64,000 bases of DNA from JAABQT01 sp035459025 (GCA_035459025.1 DATHYT010000063.1:15141-79140), one strand, 5' to 3'; positions 17,847 to 26,349 are shown, counted from the first letter of the stretch. The notes: a model not told the origin generated them from the letters alone. Made by a program: numbers and translations.

Positions 17847-18647
17847 ATGCCCCGGCCGCCGCCGCTCGCCTGCGACTGCCACATCCACGTCTTCGGGCCG
17901 TTCGCGCGCTACCCGCTCGATGCGGCGCGCAAGTACACGCCCGACGAGGCGCTGCTCGAGGACTACATCAAGGTGGCGACCGCGCTCGGCACCGGGCGCG
18001 TGGTGCTGGTGCAGCCGAGCGTCTACGGCGTGGACAATTCCTGCCAGCGCGCGGCGATCCGCTCGCTCGAGGCGCACGCGCGCGGCATCGCGGTGATCGA
18101 CGACTCGGTGAGCGATGCGCAGCTCGGCGAGCTGAACGGCGCGGGCTTCGTCGGCGCGCGCTTGAACTTCATGCGCGCGGGCGAGCTCGAGTCGCTCGAG
18201 CGCACCGCGGCGCGCGTGAAGGATCTCGGCTGGCACGTGCAGCTGCACCTTCCGGGCAAGATGATTCCCCAGATCGCCGAGCGGCTGCTGAAGCTCCCCA
18301 CCGACTTCGTCATCGATCACTTCGGGCGCATGGATGCCTGGCAGGGCTGCGTGCAGCCCGCGTTCCGGGAATTGCTCAGGCTCGTCGATTCCGGAAGATG
18401 CTGGGTAAAGCTGTCCGCGCCCTATCGGATGGACGGCGCGCCCTATCCCAGGGTCGCGCCGTTCGCCCGCGAGCTGGTGAAGCGCAATCCCGAGCGCATG
18501 CTGTGGGGCACCGACTGGCCGCATCCGGACGTGGCGGTGGTGCCCGAGGACGCGGGACTGCTGCGGACGATGTTCGACTGGGTGCCGGACGCGGAGACGC
18601 GCCAGCGCATCCTGGTGGACAACCCGGCGAAGCTGTACCGATTCTGA
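17847..18647 (+). CDS. Amidohydrolase family protein (LigI / 2-pyrone-4,6-dicarboxylate hydrolase-like)
   Basis: TIM-barrel metal-dependent hydrolase of 266 residues. The metal motif CDCHIHVFG lies near the N-terminus; FVIDHFGRMD and LWGTDWPHPD give the later His and Asp ligands. The arrangement matches the amidohydro_2 group that contains LigI, a lactonase of 2-pyrone-4,6-dicarboxylate. It starts one base after the BKACE stop and its TGA overlaps the next ATG, so it belongs to the same operon. Whether the true substrate is a pyrone lactone or another ester/lactone is open. Confidence 0.85.
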   Translation: MPRPPPLACDCHIHVFGPFARYPLDAARKYTPDEALLEDYIKVATALGTGRVVLVQPSVYGVDNSCQRAAIRSLEAHARGIAVIDDSVSDAQLGELNGAGFVGARLNFMRAGELESLERTAARVKDLGWHVQLHLPGKMIPQIAERLLKLPTDFVIDHFGRMDAWQGCVQPAFRELLRLVDSGRCWVKLSAPYRMDGAPYPRVAPFARELVKRNPERMLWGTDWPHPDVAVVPEDAGLLRTMFDWVPDAETRQRILVDNPAKLYRF

Positions 18648-19117
18648 TGAAGTGGCACATCCACTGGCCGGCGATGGTCCTGGCCCTGGTCGGCCTGGTG
18701 TTCTTCGCCGCGGACCGCCTGACGCGCACGCCCGCGGTGGTGCACGTGGTCCCCGGGCAGGTGATCGAGATTCCCGTGGCGCGGGACGGGCACTACTATG
18801 TCGAGGGCTCCGTCAACGGCACACCCCTGAAGTTCATGATCGACACCGGCGCGACCTACGTTTCCGTGAGCGGCAAGTTCGCGGCCGCGGCGCGCCTGCC
18901 CGAGGGCGTGACGGGCTACTTCAGCACCGCGAACGGAACTGTCGAGGGCAAGATCGTCAAGGACCAGGTGGTGGAGGCCGAGGGCTTCAAGGTGAGCGGC
19001 CTCAGCGTCGCGGTGACCCCGCTCGGCAGCAAGCAGGGGCTGCTCGGGCAGAATTTCCTCAAGCGCTTCGAGGTGTCGCAGTCGGCGGGCGTGCTGCGCC
19101 TGCGGCAGGCGCAATGA
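18647..19117 (+). CDS. Retropepsin-like aspartic protease, membrane anchored
   Basis: 156-residue protein with one N-terminal hydrophobic helix (about residues 7-24) and a single aspartic protease domain. The catalytic motif is FMIDTGATYVSV; the second conserved segment is LLGQNFLKRF. Bacterial relatives of this clan AA type (TIGR02281-like) are small, dimerise, and are anchored facing the periplasm. It overlaps the amidohydrolase stop by one base, but a functional link to the catabolic genes is not evident. It is likely co-transcribed by position only. Confidence 0.85.
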   Translation: MKWHIHWPAMVLALVGLVFFAADRLTRTPAVVHVVPGQVIEIPVARDGHYYVEGSVNGTPLKFMIDTGATYVSVSGKFAAAARLPEGVTGYFSTANGTVEGKIVKDQVVEAEGFKVSGLSVAVTPLGSKQGLLGQNFLKRFEVSQSAGVLRLRQAQ

Positions 19118-19136
19118 AAAAGCAGTTCGACATCCC

Positions 19137-20120
19137 ATGAAGCTGCGTAGATTCGGCCGCACCGGCCTGCAGGTGTCCGAGGTGGTGTTCGGCGCCGGCT
19201 ACGTCGGCGGCATCATCGTGCTCGCCGACGACGACACGCGCCGGCGCGCGCTGCGCCGCGCGCTCGACGCCGGCATCAACTGGATCGACACCGCGCCGCT
19301 CTACGGCCAGGGGCGCTCGGAAGAGGCGCTCGGCTGGCTGCTGGCGGAAGTGAAGGAGAAGCCCTACCTCTCGACCAAGGTGCGGCTGGACCTCGGCAAG
19401 CTCGCCGACATCCCGGGCGAGATCGAGCGCAGCGTGCACGAGAGCCTGAAGCGGTTGAAACGCGATTCGGTCGATCTCCTGCAACTGCACAACCAGATCG
19501 GCGCGAAGACCGGCAGCGGCGTGCTCGGCGCGGTCAGCATCGACGACGTGCTGAAGAAGGGCGGCGTCGCCGACGGGCTCGAGCGCATGCGCGAGCAGGG
19601 CCTTACGCGCTACATCGGCCTCACGGCGCTCGGCGAAGCGCCCTCGATCATCCGCGCGATCGACACCGGCCGCTTCGATTCGGCGCAGGTGTATTACAAC
19701 CTGCTCAACCCCAGCGCCGCGCGTGCCATGCCGAAGGGCTGGAGCGGGCACGACTTCTCCGGCGTGTGCGCCGCCTGCAAGCGCCACGACGTCGCCATGA
19801 TGAACATCCGCGTGTTCGCCTCGGGCGTGCTCGCCACCGACGAGCGCCACGGGCGCGAGATCGCGCTCACGGAGAACAGCGCACTCGAGGTCGAGACCAA
19901 GCGCGCGCACGCGGCGCTCGCCGCGCTCGGCACCGGCCACGGCACGCGCGCGCAGACCGCGCTGCGCTTTGCGCTCGCCAATCCCGACCTCGCCTGCGTG
20001 GTGATCGGGCTTGCCGAGCTGTCGCATCTCGAGGAAGCCATCGCGGCTGAAGCCAAGGGGCCGCTGCCGGCGGACGTGATCGAGAAGCTCGAGCCCGTGT
20101 ACGCTCGCGGCTTCGCCTAA
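19137..20120 (+). CDS. Aldo/keto reductase
   Basis: NAD(P)H-dependent oxidoreductase of 327 residues. The catalytic tetrad is visible: Asp in NWIDTAPLYGQG, Tyr in the same segment, Lys in YLSTKVRL and His in LLQLHNQIG. The start MKLRRFGRTGLQVSEVVFGA is typical of the family. The protein groups with the broad aldo/keto reductases acting on sugars and aldehydes, including galactose/fucose dehydrogenase-like enzymes. It follows the protease gene by 19 bp on the same strand and continues the catabolic cluster. Confidence 0.88.
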   Translation: MKLRRFGRTGLQVSEVVFGAGYVGGIIVLADDDTRRRALRRALDAGINWIDTAPLYGQGRSEEALGWLLAEVKEKPYLSTKVRLDLGKLADIPGEIERSVHESLKRLKRDSVDLLQLHNQIGAKTGSGVLGAVSIDDVLKKGGVADGLERMREQGLTRYIGLTALGEAPSIIRAIDTGRFDSAQVYYNLLNPSAARAMPKGWSGHDFSGVCAACKRHDVAMMNIRVFASGVLATDERHGREIALTENSALEVETKRAHAALAALGTGHGTRAQTALRFALANPDLACVVIGLAELSHLEEAIAAEAKGPLPADVIEKLEPVYARGFA

Positions 20121-20140
20121 TCGAATACAGAGGAGGAGAA

Positions 20141-20905
20141 ATGCCCAAGACCGTACTCATCACCGGCGCCGGCAGCGGCTTCGGCCGCGCCGCCGCCATC
20201 GAGCTCGCCAAGCGCGGCCACAAGGTGATCGCCACTGTGGAGAGCGACGCGCAGGCCGCCGAGCTCTCCAAGGCCCACCCGGAACTCACGGTGGCGAAGC
20301 TCGACATCACCAACGCCAGGGACGTGGCGACGCTCGACAAATGGGACCTCGACGTGTTCATCGCCAACGCCGCCATGGGCCAGACCGGCCCCCTGTCGGT
20401 CATTCCCCTGGAGCGCCTGCGCAAGGTGTTCGAAGTCAACGTGTTCGGCACCTTCGCCTGCGTGCAGCGTGTCGCGCAGAAGATGCGCAAGAAGCGCTCG
20501 GGCCGCATCCTCATCGTGTCCTCGATCGCCGGCGTGCGCGCCGGCGTCGGCTCGGGGCCCTACGCGATGACCAAGCACGCCTGCCAGGCGCTCGGCATGG
20601 CGCTGCGCGCGGAGCTCACGGCGTTCAACGTGGACGTGGCGCTCATCAACCCCGGCCCCTACGCCACCGGCTTCAACGACCGCATGGCGAACGACCCCGG
20701 AGAGTGGTTCGACCGCAAGACCGCGCATCCCGAGGACGTGAAGGCGATGGATTCGCTCGTGCAGCGCATCACCGTCGGCCAGATGGACCCGAAGGAGGTG
20801 GTGCAGCGCTACGTCGAGCTGGTCGAGGCCGACCAGACCGAGCTGGTGAACTTCATCCCGCCGGACATCGTGGAGCGCATGAGCCGGCCGAAGCCGGCGC
20901 GCTGA
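20141..20905 (+). CDS. SDR family oxidoreductase
   Basis: Short-chain dehydrogenase of 254 residues. Cofactor motif TGAGSGFG lies near residue 8; the catalytic residues are Ser in IVSSIAGVR and Tyr/Lys in YAMTK. NAG is replaced by ANAAMG in the VFIANAAMG segment, a common variant. GAGGAG occurs upstream of the ATG. It is the last gene of the plus-strand cluster and converges on the hemerythrin-like gene with only 9 bp between stops. Substrate unknown. Confidence 0.88.
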   Translation: MPKTVLITGAGSGFGRAAAIELAKRGHKVIATVESDAQAAELSKAHPELTVAKLDITNARDVATLDKWDLDVFIANAAMGQTGPLSVIPLERLRKVFEVNVFGTFACVQRVAQKMRKKRSGRILIVSSIAGVRAGVGSGPYAMTKHACQALGMALRAELTAFNVDVALINPGPYATGFNDRMANDPGEWFDRKTAHPEDVKAMDSLVQRITVGQMDPKEVVQRYVELVEADQTELVNFIPPDIVERMSRPKPAR

Positions 20906-20914
20906 GCGCGGCTG

Positions 20915-21646
20915 CTACGGACTGATCTTGCCCTCGCCCTCGAGGCCGAACTTCGCGGCGATCTCGGTCCAGATCGCGGGCGCGCAGTTCGACTTCACGA
21001 TGGGCGCCAGCCGTCGCCACTGCGCCGGGGAGCAGGCGTGCTGCAGGCCCCAGGCGAACACGCGTACGGCGATGCTGGCCGGCTGCGCTGCCGTGCCTTG
21101 GCCGCTCAGCATGCGCACCACCCAGCCGATGTACCAGTCGAAGTCCGGCAGCTTTTCGCTCGGGGCGAGCACCCGGTCGTGAAAAACGCGCGCGCGCGCT
21201 TCGGGCGTGGGCGCCGTCTTCATGGTCAACGGCATCATCACGTCTTCCTCGTGCGTGAGGTGATGCAGATGATCGTCTCGCCATGCCGGCCAGGCGCTGC
21301 GCAGCGCGCCCAGGTCGTTCGCGGCGAGCGCCGCGTCCACCGCCCTGGCGAGCCTCAGGTCCTCGACGTGCTCGGCCGGCACGCCCGCGGCGCTGATGGC
21401 GCCGGCGCCGACCTCGTCGAGCAAGGCGAACATGAACTTGTCCTCCATGGCCATGTGCACGGCAAGCCCGCGCTGGAACGTGCGCCATTCGTCGCCAAGC
21501 CCCTTCGCGTCGCCCGCCTCGAGTTTCTCCTCCTGCAGTCGAACGCTCGCTCGCAGGGCCTCGTGCGAGTTGCGCATGACCGCGAACGGCATGGGCTTGG
21601 GCGCCTCTGCGCCGCTGGACTGCGCGCCGGGACCGGGATCGGGCAT
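20915..21646 (-). CDS. Hemerythrin-like (HHE) cation-binding domain protein
   Basis: 243-residue soluble protein, mostly helical. The likely di-iron ligands are spread as in HHE domains: MRNSHEAL (about residue 27), VHMAMEDKFMF, PAEHVEDLRL and HHLTHEEDVMMPL. Such proteins bind O2, NO or iron, or act in stress responses. The start at the first ATG gives an 18-residue Pro/Gly-rich leader; an internal ATG (MPFAVMRNSHE) is equally possible. It is a single gene between a convergent SDR and an SDR on the same strand 60 bp upstream. No partner identifies its task. Confidence 0.75.
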   Translation of the reverse strand: MPDPGPGAQSSGAEAPKPMPFAVMRNSHEALRASVRLQEEKLEAGDAKGLGDEWRTFQRGLAVHMAMEDKFMFALLDEVGAGAISAAGVPAEHVEDLRLARAVDAALAANDLGALRSAWPAWRDDHLHHLTHEEDVMMPLTMKTAPTPEARARVFHDRVLAPSEKLPDFDWYIGWVVRMLSGQGTAAQPASIAVRVFAWGLQHACSPAQWRRLAPIVKSNCAPAIWTEIAAKFGLEGEGKISP

Positions 21647-21706
21647 GGCTTAAGCTTAAAGCGATTCGCTTGCGCAGTCAGCTACCTTGCGTCGCCGGGC
21701 GCCGGC

Positions 21707-22480
21707 TCAGGACATCGCCCCGCCGTCGACGGTGTAGATGCCGCCGTTGACGAACGACGCCTCGGCGCTGCACAGGAACGCGACCAGCCCCGCCACCTCC
21801 TCGGGCCTGCCGTAGCGCCCCATCGGGATGCGCGCCACCGAGCGCTCGTGCCCGGCCTTGGGGTTTTGCGGGTCCAGGCCCCTGTCCAGCTGCTCGCCCA
21901 TCGGCGTCTCGATCGGCCCCGGGCAGACGGCATTCACGCGCACGCCCTGCTTCACCAGCTCGATGGATGCCGTGCGCGTCATGCCGACCACCGCGTGCTT
22001 GCTCGCGGTATAGGCGAAGAGCCCGGCCGTGGCGCGCAGGCCCGCGATCGACGCCGTGTTGACGATGGCGCCGCCGCCGCGGCGGATGATCGCCGGCGCA
22101 ACGAGCTTCAACCCCATCCACACCGCCTTCACGTTCACGGCGAAGACGCGATCGAAGGTTTCCTCCGGATACTCGAGCAGCGGGCGATTGACGCCGAGGA
22201 TGCCCGCGTTGTTGAAGAAGCAGTCGACGCCGCCGAACTCGGACTCGGCGCGGGCGACGTAGTTTTCGACGTCGGCCTTGCGCGTGACGTCGGCTTCCAC
22301 CGCCATCCCCTGCCCGCCCGCTTTCTTGATCGCCGCAACGCAGCCGGCCAGGTCGGAGCCCGGCAGGTCGACGGCGACGACGCGCGCGCTGTCGGCGGCG
22401 AAGCGCATCGCCGCGGCACGCCCGATGCCCTGCGCCGCGCCGGTGATGACGATGACCTTGTCCTGGAACCGTGCCTTCAT
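21707..22480 (-). CDS. SDR family oxidoreductase
   Basis: 257-residue short-chain dehydrogenase. TGAAQGIG cofactor motif (about residue 13), NNAGILG, catalytic Ser in NTASIAG and Tyr/Lys in YTASK. The end GGIYTVDGGAMS is standard for the family. The start is supported by AAGGAG eight bases upstream, which overlaps the end of the TcuA-like gene, so the two are co-transcribed. Together with the flavoprotein and the DUF3237 protein it forms a three-gene set, probably for oxidation of a hydroxy- or keto-acid. Confidence 0.9.
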   Translation of the reverse strand: MKARFQDKVIVITGAAQGIGRAAAMRFAADSARVVAVDLPGSDLAGCVAAIKKAGGQGMAVEADVTRKADVENYVARAESEFGGVDCFFNNAGILGVNRPLLEYPEETFDRVFAVNVKAVWMGLKLVAPAIIRRGGGAIVNTASIAGLRATAGLFAYTASKHAVVGMTRTASIELVKQGVRVNAVCPGPIETPMGEQLDRGLDPQNPKAGHERSVARIPMGRYGRPEEVAGLVAFLCSAEASFVNGGIYTVDGGAMS

Positions 22481-22482
22481 GT

Positions 22483-23931
22483 TCACTCCTTTTTCGCTGC
22501 GGCCACGTGCAGCGCCGCGGTGCGGCCGAACACCGCGCCGCGCAGCACCGACGTCGAGCCGGTATACACCTGATGGTAGAGGCCCACGGTCTCGCCCGCC
22601 GCGTACAGGCCCGGGATCACCTTGCCGTCGCTGTCGAGCACCTGCGCGTGGGTGTTGACCTTCAGCCCGCCGAACGTGAAGCAGTTCGCCGAGATGATGG
22701 GGTAGGCGCGAAACGGCGGCTTCACGATCGGCCGGCACCAGTGCGACTTCGCCGGCACGAGGCCGCGCGCCGCGCGCCCGTCCGGCGCGAACGGCTCGAA
22801 CTCGCCCGCGGCCGGCGGGCAGGCGCGGTTGAACGCCGCGATGGTCTCGAGGGTTTCGGCCGGCAAGCCGAGCTTCTCCACCAGCGCCTCCAGCGTCGCC
22901 GCCTCGTAGGGCGGCACGTCGGAGCGGATGCTCGTCTTCCAGCGCGGGATCTCCTCCACCTGAGCGTCGAAGATCACCCAGCAGATGCCGTCGGGCTGGT
23001 CGGCGACGGTACGCGTGATCGGGTCGTACCAGGCGTCGACCATGCCCGGGCCCTCGTTCACGAAGCGCTGTCCGAGCTTGTTGACCAGGATGCCGTAGGG
23101 GTAGATGTGCACCACCGCCTCGGGCTGGCGCGAGCGCGGATCGACCGGCTCGGCGTGGTACGAGCCGAAGTCGCCTGCCGGCGCCGCGCCCGCGGCGAGC
23201 GCCATGCGGATGCCCTCGCCCTTGTTGTAGTAGCCGCCGCGCGCCACCGGGCGGATGTGCGCGGCGCGGGTTCCCATGTAGTGGGTCATCATTTCCGGGT
23301 TGCCCTCGTAGCCGCCGCTCGCGAGCAGCGTGGCGCGCGCCCGGATCTCCTTGCGCTTTCCCGCCTCGTCGATCGCCACGATGCCGGCCACCCGGCCGTC
23401 GGCCGCGCGCACCAGATCCACCGCGGTGGTGCGGAAAAGCACCTCGGCACCGAGCGCCTTCGCTTCCTGCATCAGCCGCTCGATCAGCGCGAGACCGCCG
23501 CCCTGCGCGGCGATGCGCGAGGTGCTCTGCGTCAGCAGGTAGATCGGCTGCGGCGCGAAGCGCAGGCCGAAGCTTTTCAGCCAGGCGATCGTCGGCGGCA
23601 CGCTCCGGGCGAAATGCGCGATCAGCTCCGGGTCGGGCAGCGGGTGCGCCTTCACGTACGCCGGCCAGTGCGCGTATTCGCCGGCCACCGCGTCGAGCAC
23701 GTTCGGGTCGAGGTTGGCGCCCGCGTTCTCGGCGAACTTCTCCTCGAAATCGTCGGACACCTCGGCGTCGTTCTTCATGCGCAGGTAGGCCTCGGTCCAG
23801 CGCGTGTTGCCGCCGAAGTCCTCTTCCGGGGCGCGCTCGAGGAGCGTGACTTGGAGGCCCGCCTGCAGCGCGCTGACCGCGGCCGACATGCCGGCGATGC
23901 CGCAGCCGACGACGACGAGGTCGCGGCTCAC
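22483..23931 (-). CDS. FAD-dependent tricarballylate dehydrogenase-like flavoprotein (TcuA family)
   Basis: 482-residue flavoprotein of the fumarate reductase/succinate dehydrogenase-like family. The FAD-binding start is DLVVVGCGIAGMSAA; the second FAD segment near the C-terminus is VIPGLYAAGETVGLYHQ. SNCFTFGG-like ISANCFTFGGLKVN and GGNTRWTEAYLRM match TcuA, which oxidises tricarballylate to cis-aconitate. It starts at GTG overlapping the upstream stop as GTGA. No tcuB electron-transfer gene is adjacent, so a different substrate or electron acceptor is possible. Confidence 0.85.
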   Translation of the reverse strand: MSRDLVVVGCGIAGMSAAVSALQAGLQVTLLERAPEEDFGGNTRWTEAYLRMKNDAEVSDDFEEKFAENAGANLDPNVLDAVAGEYAHWPAYVKAHPLPDPELIAHFARSVPPTIAWLKSFGLRFAPQPIYLLTQSTSRIAAQGGGLALIERLMQEAKALGAEVLFRTTAVDLVRAADGRVAGIVAIDEAGKRKEIRARATLLASGGYEGNPEMMTHYMGTRAAHIRPVARGGYYNKGEGIRMALAAGAAPAGDFGSYHAEPVDPRSRQPEAVVHIYPYGILVNKLGQRFVNEGPGMVDAWYDPITRTVADQPDGICWVIFDAQVEEIPRWKTSIRSDVPPYEAATLEALVEKLGLPAETLETIAAFNRACPPAAGEFEPFAPDGRAARGLVPAKSHWCRPIVKPPFRAYPIISANCFTFGGLKVNTHAQVLDSDGKVIPGLYAAGETVGLYHQVYTGSTSVLRGAVFGRTAALHVAAAKKE

Positions 23932-24386
23932 AGGATCTCGAACACGTCGTAGAACACCGCGCTCGGCTCGCGGCGGCCGACGCCCACGCCGACGATGCGG
24001 TTCAACCAGCCGTACTTCTTCGAGGCCGTCTCGAACACGAGGCTCGTGCGCAGGTAGTACTCGCCCGGCGGCACGCGCTCGCCCTTGCCGATGCGCTGCA
24101 TGACCTCGGCCGGCGCGTGGCGCACGCCGCGGTACTGGATGAGCAGGATCTCGCCGTCGTCCAGCTTCAGGATCAGGCGCACGTCGGGCCGCACGGCGCC
24201 GTCCGCGCCGCCGAGCAGGATGTCCATGCCGCCGGTGAGCATCTCGGCCTGCACTTTCGGGCCCTTGAAGTGGCCCTTGTCGAGGCGGTCGAGCCGGCGC
24301 CTGCCGACCGGCGCGTCGCCCAGCATGTAGCTGCCGGTGATCTCCATCATCAGCTCGCCGATGTACGCGGATTTGAGTTCCGGCAT
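23928..24386 (-). CDS. DUF3237 domain-containing protein
   Basis: 152-residue protein of the small DUF3237 barrel family, of unsettled function. Family features are GGMDILLGGADGAVRPDVRL, LLIQYRGVRHAP, PPGEYYLRTSLVFETAS and the C-terminal YGWLNRIVGVGVG. GGAGG lies upstream of the ATG. It is translationally coupled to the TcuA-like gene. DUF3237 genes often sit with catabolic oxidoreductases, which is the case here, but no catalytic residues can be named. Confidence 0.85.
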   Translation of the reverse strand: MPELKSAYIGELMMEITGSYMLGDAPVGRRRLDRLDKGHFKGPKVQAEMLTGGMDILLGGADGAVRPDVRLILKLDDGEILLIQYRGVRHAPAEVMQRIGKGERVPPGEYYLRTSLVFETASKKYGWLNRIVGVGVGRREPSAVFYDVFEIL

Positions 24387-24397
24387 TGCTTCCTCCG

Positions 24398-25216
24398 TCA
24401 GGTTTTCGTCGCCAGCACGCCGTCGCCGCGCAGTTCCGCGGCGAATCCGGCGCTGCGCAGGCGCTTGGCCACTTCCCTGGGCACGTCGCGCCCGCTGGTC
24501 AGCTTGTTCGGGGAGCCAGTGTAATGAAACAGCAGCCCCTTGCGCTTGAGCACGCGCGCGAGCTCGTCGTAGAAGGCCTGCGAGTACAGCTCGCCGGCGA
24601 TGCCGAAGCGCGGCGGGTCGTGCAGGATCGCGTCGACCGAGCCATCGGGCAGCGTCGGGAGGTGCTGCGCGATGTCGCCGTGGGTCAGCGCGAGCGCGCC
24701 CCCGGCCTCCGGCGACCAGGGATTGAGGCCGCGCAGCCAGATCACGTCTTCGTTCTTCTCGTAGGAAAGAACCTGCCGCGCCCCGCCCTTCAGGCACGCG
24801 GCGGCGGTGTAGCCCAGCCCGCCGCAGGTATCGAGGATCACCTTGCCGCGCGGCCTGACCAGGCCGGCCTTGCGCTCCGCGTCCACGTAAGGCGAGATGT
24901 GCTCCGTGGGATGCATCTTGATGCCGTCGATCTCGAACGTCGGCGGGCCCCAGTGCGTGGGCACCAGCTTGACGAGCGACGCGGTGAACCGTTGCACCGG
25001 CTGGAAGGCATCGTCCACCCAGTAGTAGATGGTCCGCGCCTTGCACGATTCCAGGTACGCGAAACGCCGGCCCTGCCAGCGCCATCCGTCCGCGTCCACC
25101 TCGACGGTCGTGGTCGAGCGGCCCAGGTCGAGCGAGCATTCCACCGCCGGCTTGCCGGCCCGCGCCGCGTTTCGCAGCGCGTCATGCACCTCCCGGGTCA
25201 GCAGCGGCCCCGCCAT
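24398..25216 (-). CDS. Class I SAM-dependent methyltransferase-like protein
   Basis: 272 residues from the chosen ATG (MAGPLLTREVHDAL). The SAM-binding motif reads ILDTCGGLGYTAA about mid-protein and a catalytic-type motif LHDPPRFG follows about 65 residues later. The upstream 130 residues form a separate domain with YLESCKARTIYYWVDDAF. A start 36 bases further upstream (MKPPRFHDTES) is possible but would overlap the start of the divergent remnant and destroys its ribosome site. Relatives are uncharacterised predicted methyltransferases; the DPPR motif is reminiscent of amine-directed RNA/protein enzymes. It lies 11 bp before the DUF3237 gene on the same strand. Confidence 0.75.
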   Translation of the reverse strand: MAGPLLTREVHDALRNAARAGKPAVECSLDLGRSTTTVEVDADGWRWQGRRFAYLESCKARTIYYWVDDAFQPVQRFTASLVKLVPTHWGPPTFEIDGIKMHPTEHISPYVDAERKAGLVRPRGKVILDTCGGLGYTAAACLKGGARQVLSYEKNEDVIWLRGLNPWSPEAGGALALTHGDIAQHLPTLPDGSVDAILHDPPRFGIAGELYSQAFYDELARVLKRKGLLFHYTGSPNKLTSGRDVPREVAKRLRSAGFAAELRGDGVLATKT

Positions 25217-25250
25217 TCCCGATTCTGTATCATGGAATCGAGGAGGCTTC

Positions 25251-25340
25251 ATGTCGCTCGCCGCGCAGCCGATCGCGCAGTGCCGGCGGGACGGCTACGT
25301 CAGCCCCGTTCCCGGCATGCCCGCGTCCGAGGCGGGGTAA
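25251..25340 (+). pseudogene. Truncated phytanoyl-CoA dioxygenase (PhyH) start, 29 codons
   Basis: GAGGAGG lies 4 bases before an ATG that opens MSLAAQPIAQCRRDGYVSPV, followed by PGMPASEAG and a stop. The run AQCRRDGYVSPVPGMPASEA matches the N-terminal helix of phytanoyl-CoA dioxygenase family proteins (pattern IAxYRRDGYxFPxPVLSxxEA). Everything after this point is missing; the sequence turns into the lower-GC cassette region. I read it as the 5' end of a host gene cut by the insertion of the accessory patch. Identity rests on a 20-residue match, so it is moderately sure. Confidence 0.6.
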
Positions 25341-25391
25341 AGGAGGCCATCGTTCCGTTTCAAGCCACTACAATGCACAAAGGAGTCACTC

Positions 25392-25811
25392 ATGGGCAAC
25401 ATCGTTGGCGGCTGTCTCTGTGGCGCAATTCGCTACACTTCGAAAGCCCAGCCGCTCTTAACTGCAGTCTGCAACTGCAAGCACTGTCAACGTCAAACTG
25501 GAACCGCCTTTTCCGTATTGGTGGCCCTCCCGAAAGGAACACTCGAGTTCTCTGGGAACCGGCCTGCCACCTATCACGATACAGGGAGTAGTGGTCTGCC
25601 AGTGCTGCGACACTTCTGCGCCAATTGCGGGTCCCCAATCTTCTCGGACGTTGCTGCTACTCCGGCGATGGATTGGCTGAAGGCTGGAACTCTCGACGAC
25701 GCGTCCTGGCTTCAACCGCAAGTCAGCATTTGGTGCGACTCAGCTCAACCTTGGGTTCAAATGAGTGAAAGTATCGCCCGTTTTCCTCAGAACCCCCCAC
25801 CAGCGGCCTAA
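25392..25811 (+). CDS. GFA family (glutathione-dependent formaldehyde-activating-like) protein, cassette 1
   Basis: 139-residue zinc-binding protein of the GFA/CENP-V fold. Cysteine motifs are GGCLCGAIRY (residues 6-15), CNCKHCQRQTG (about 28-38) and FCANCGSPI (about 75-83), the full set of the family. The founding member binds glutathione and was proposed to assist formaldehyde detoxification; most relatives are uncharacterised. AAGGAG precedes the ATG by about 7 bases and a TACAAT -10-like element is 17 bp upstream. The stop codon TAA lies inside the left core of the attC site, the usual end of an integron cassette gene. Base composition is clearly poorer in GC than its neighbours. Confidence 0.88.
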   Translation: MGNIVGGCLCGAIRYTSKAQPLLTAVCNCKHCQRQTGTAFSVLVALPKGTLEFSGNRPATYHDTGSSGLPVLRHFCANCGSPIFSDVAATPAMDWLKAGTLDDASWLQPQVSIWCDSAQPWVQMSESIARFPQNPPPAA

Positions 25812-25877
25812 CCATTCGCTCAAGCCGACCCGCTCCGGCCTGCGGCCTGCGCGGGCGGCTTAGCTCAAACGTTAGGC
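25806..25877 (+). mobile_element. attC recombination site 1
   Basis: 72 bp bounded by GCCTAAC on the left (containing the GFA stop codon) and GTTAGGC on the right, which are exact inverse complements. Inside them GCTCAAGCCG and GCGGCTTAGC form the second imperfect pair, and the centre is a GC-rich inverted segment around CGGCCTGCGGCCTG. This is the R''-L''-L'-R' architecture of integron attC sites, with the GTTRRRY crossover core intact. Confidence 0.85.
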
Positions 25878-26028
25878 GTCACATTTGCATCGCCAAGCGC
25901 ACGGTCACCACCAGTTATCAACTACCGGTTGTCCCGCAGCATCCGCGGGTCCACAATCCTCACCCGCTCTGCGCCGCGCGGGGTGGAAGATGTTTAGGCG
26001 CTCGTTCTACTTGTCCAAGGAGACGGAA

Positions 26029-26349
26029 ATGCCCAAGTACATGCTTCGAGTCAACTACACCGCTGACGGTGCGAAGGGCCTGATCAAAGACGGCGGCTCA
26101 ACGCGTCGATCAATCGCGCAGAAGGCCGCAGAGTCGGTCGGAGGTCGCGTCGAGTCGTTCCACTTCGCCTTCGGCGATACCGATGCCTTTGTAATCGCCG
26201 ACCTGCCCGACGCAACAAGCGCTGCTGCCATTGCCCTGACGGTCAGTGCAAGTGGCGGAGCCAGTGTCCAGACGACCGTGCTGATGACACCAGAAGAGGT
26301 TGATGCCGCAGTACGCAAGTCGCCCTTGTACTCCGCACCAGGTCGCTAA
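26029..26349 (+). CDS. GYD domain-containing protein, cassette 2
   Basis: 106-residue protein. The start MPKYMLRVNYTADGAKGLIKDG and the run VESFHFAFGDTDAFVIADLPD are the hallmarks of the GYD family, a ferredoxin-like fold of unknown function. AAGGAG is 8 bases before the ATG. Between the preceding attC and this start lie about 150 bp with no other gene visible; an in-frame upstream extension from TTG is Pro/Ser/His-rich and unlike the family, so it was not included. It is the payload of the second cassette. Base composition is lower in GC than the host genes. Confidence 0.8.
   Translation: MPKYMLRVNYTADGAKGLIKDGGSTRRSIAQKAAESVGGRVESFHFAFGDTDAFVIADLPDATSAAAIALTVSASGGASVQTTVLMTPEEVDAAVRKSPLYSAPGR

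Noticed and set aside
25878..26028. A longer N-terminus for the GYD protein, or another small gene, in the 150 bp after attC site 1
   Set aside because: The in-frame extension from TTG is Pro/Ser/His-rich and unlike the family, while the ATG at 26029 has AAGGAG and matches the domain start. A GTTTAGGC here is not part of a recognisable attC pair.
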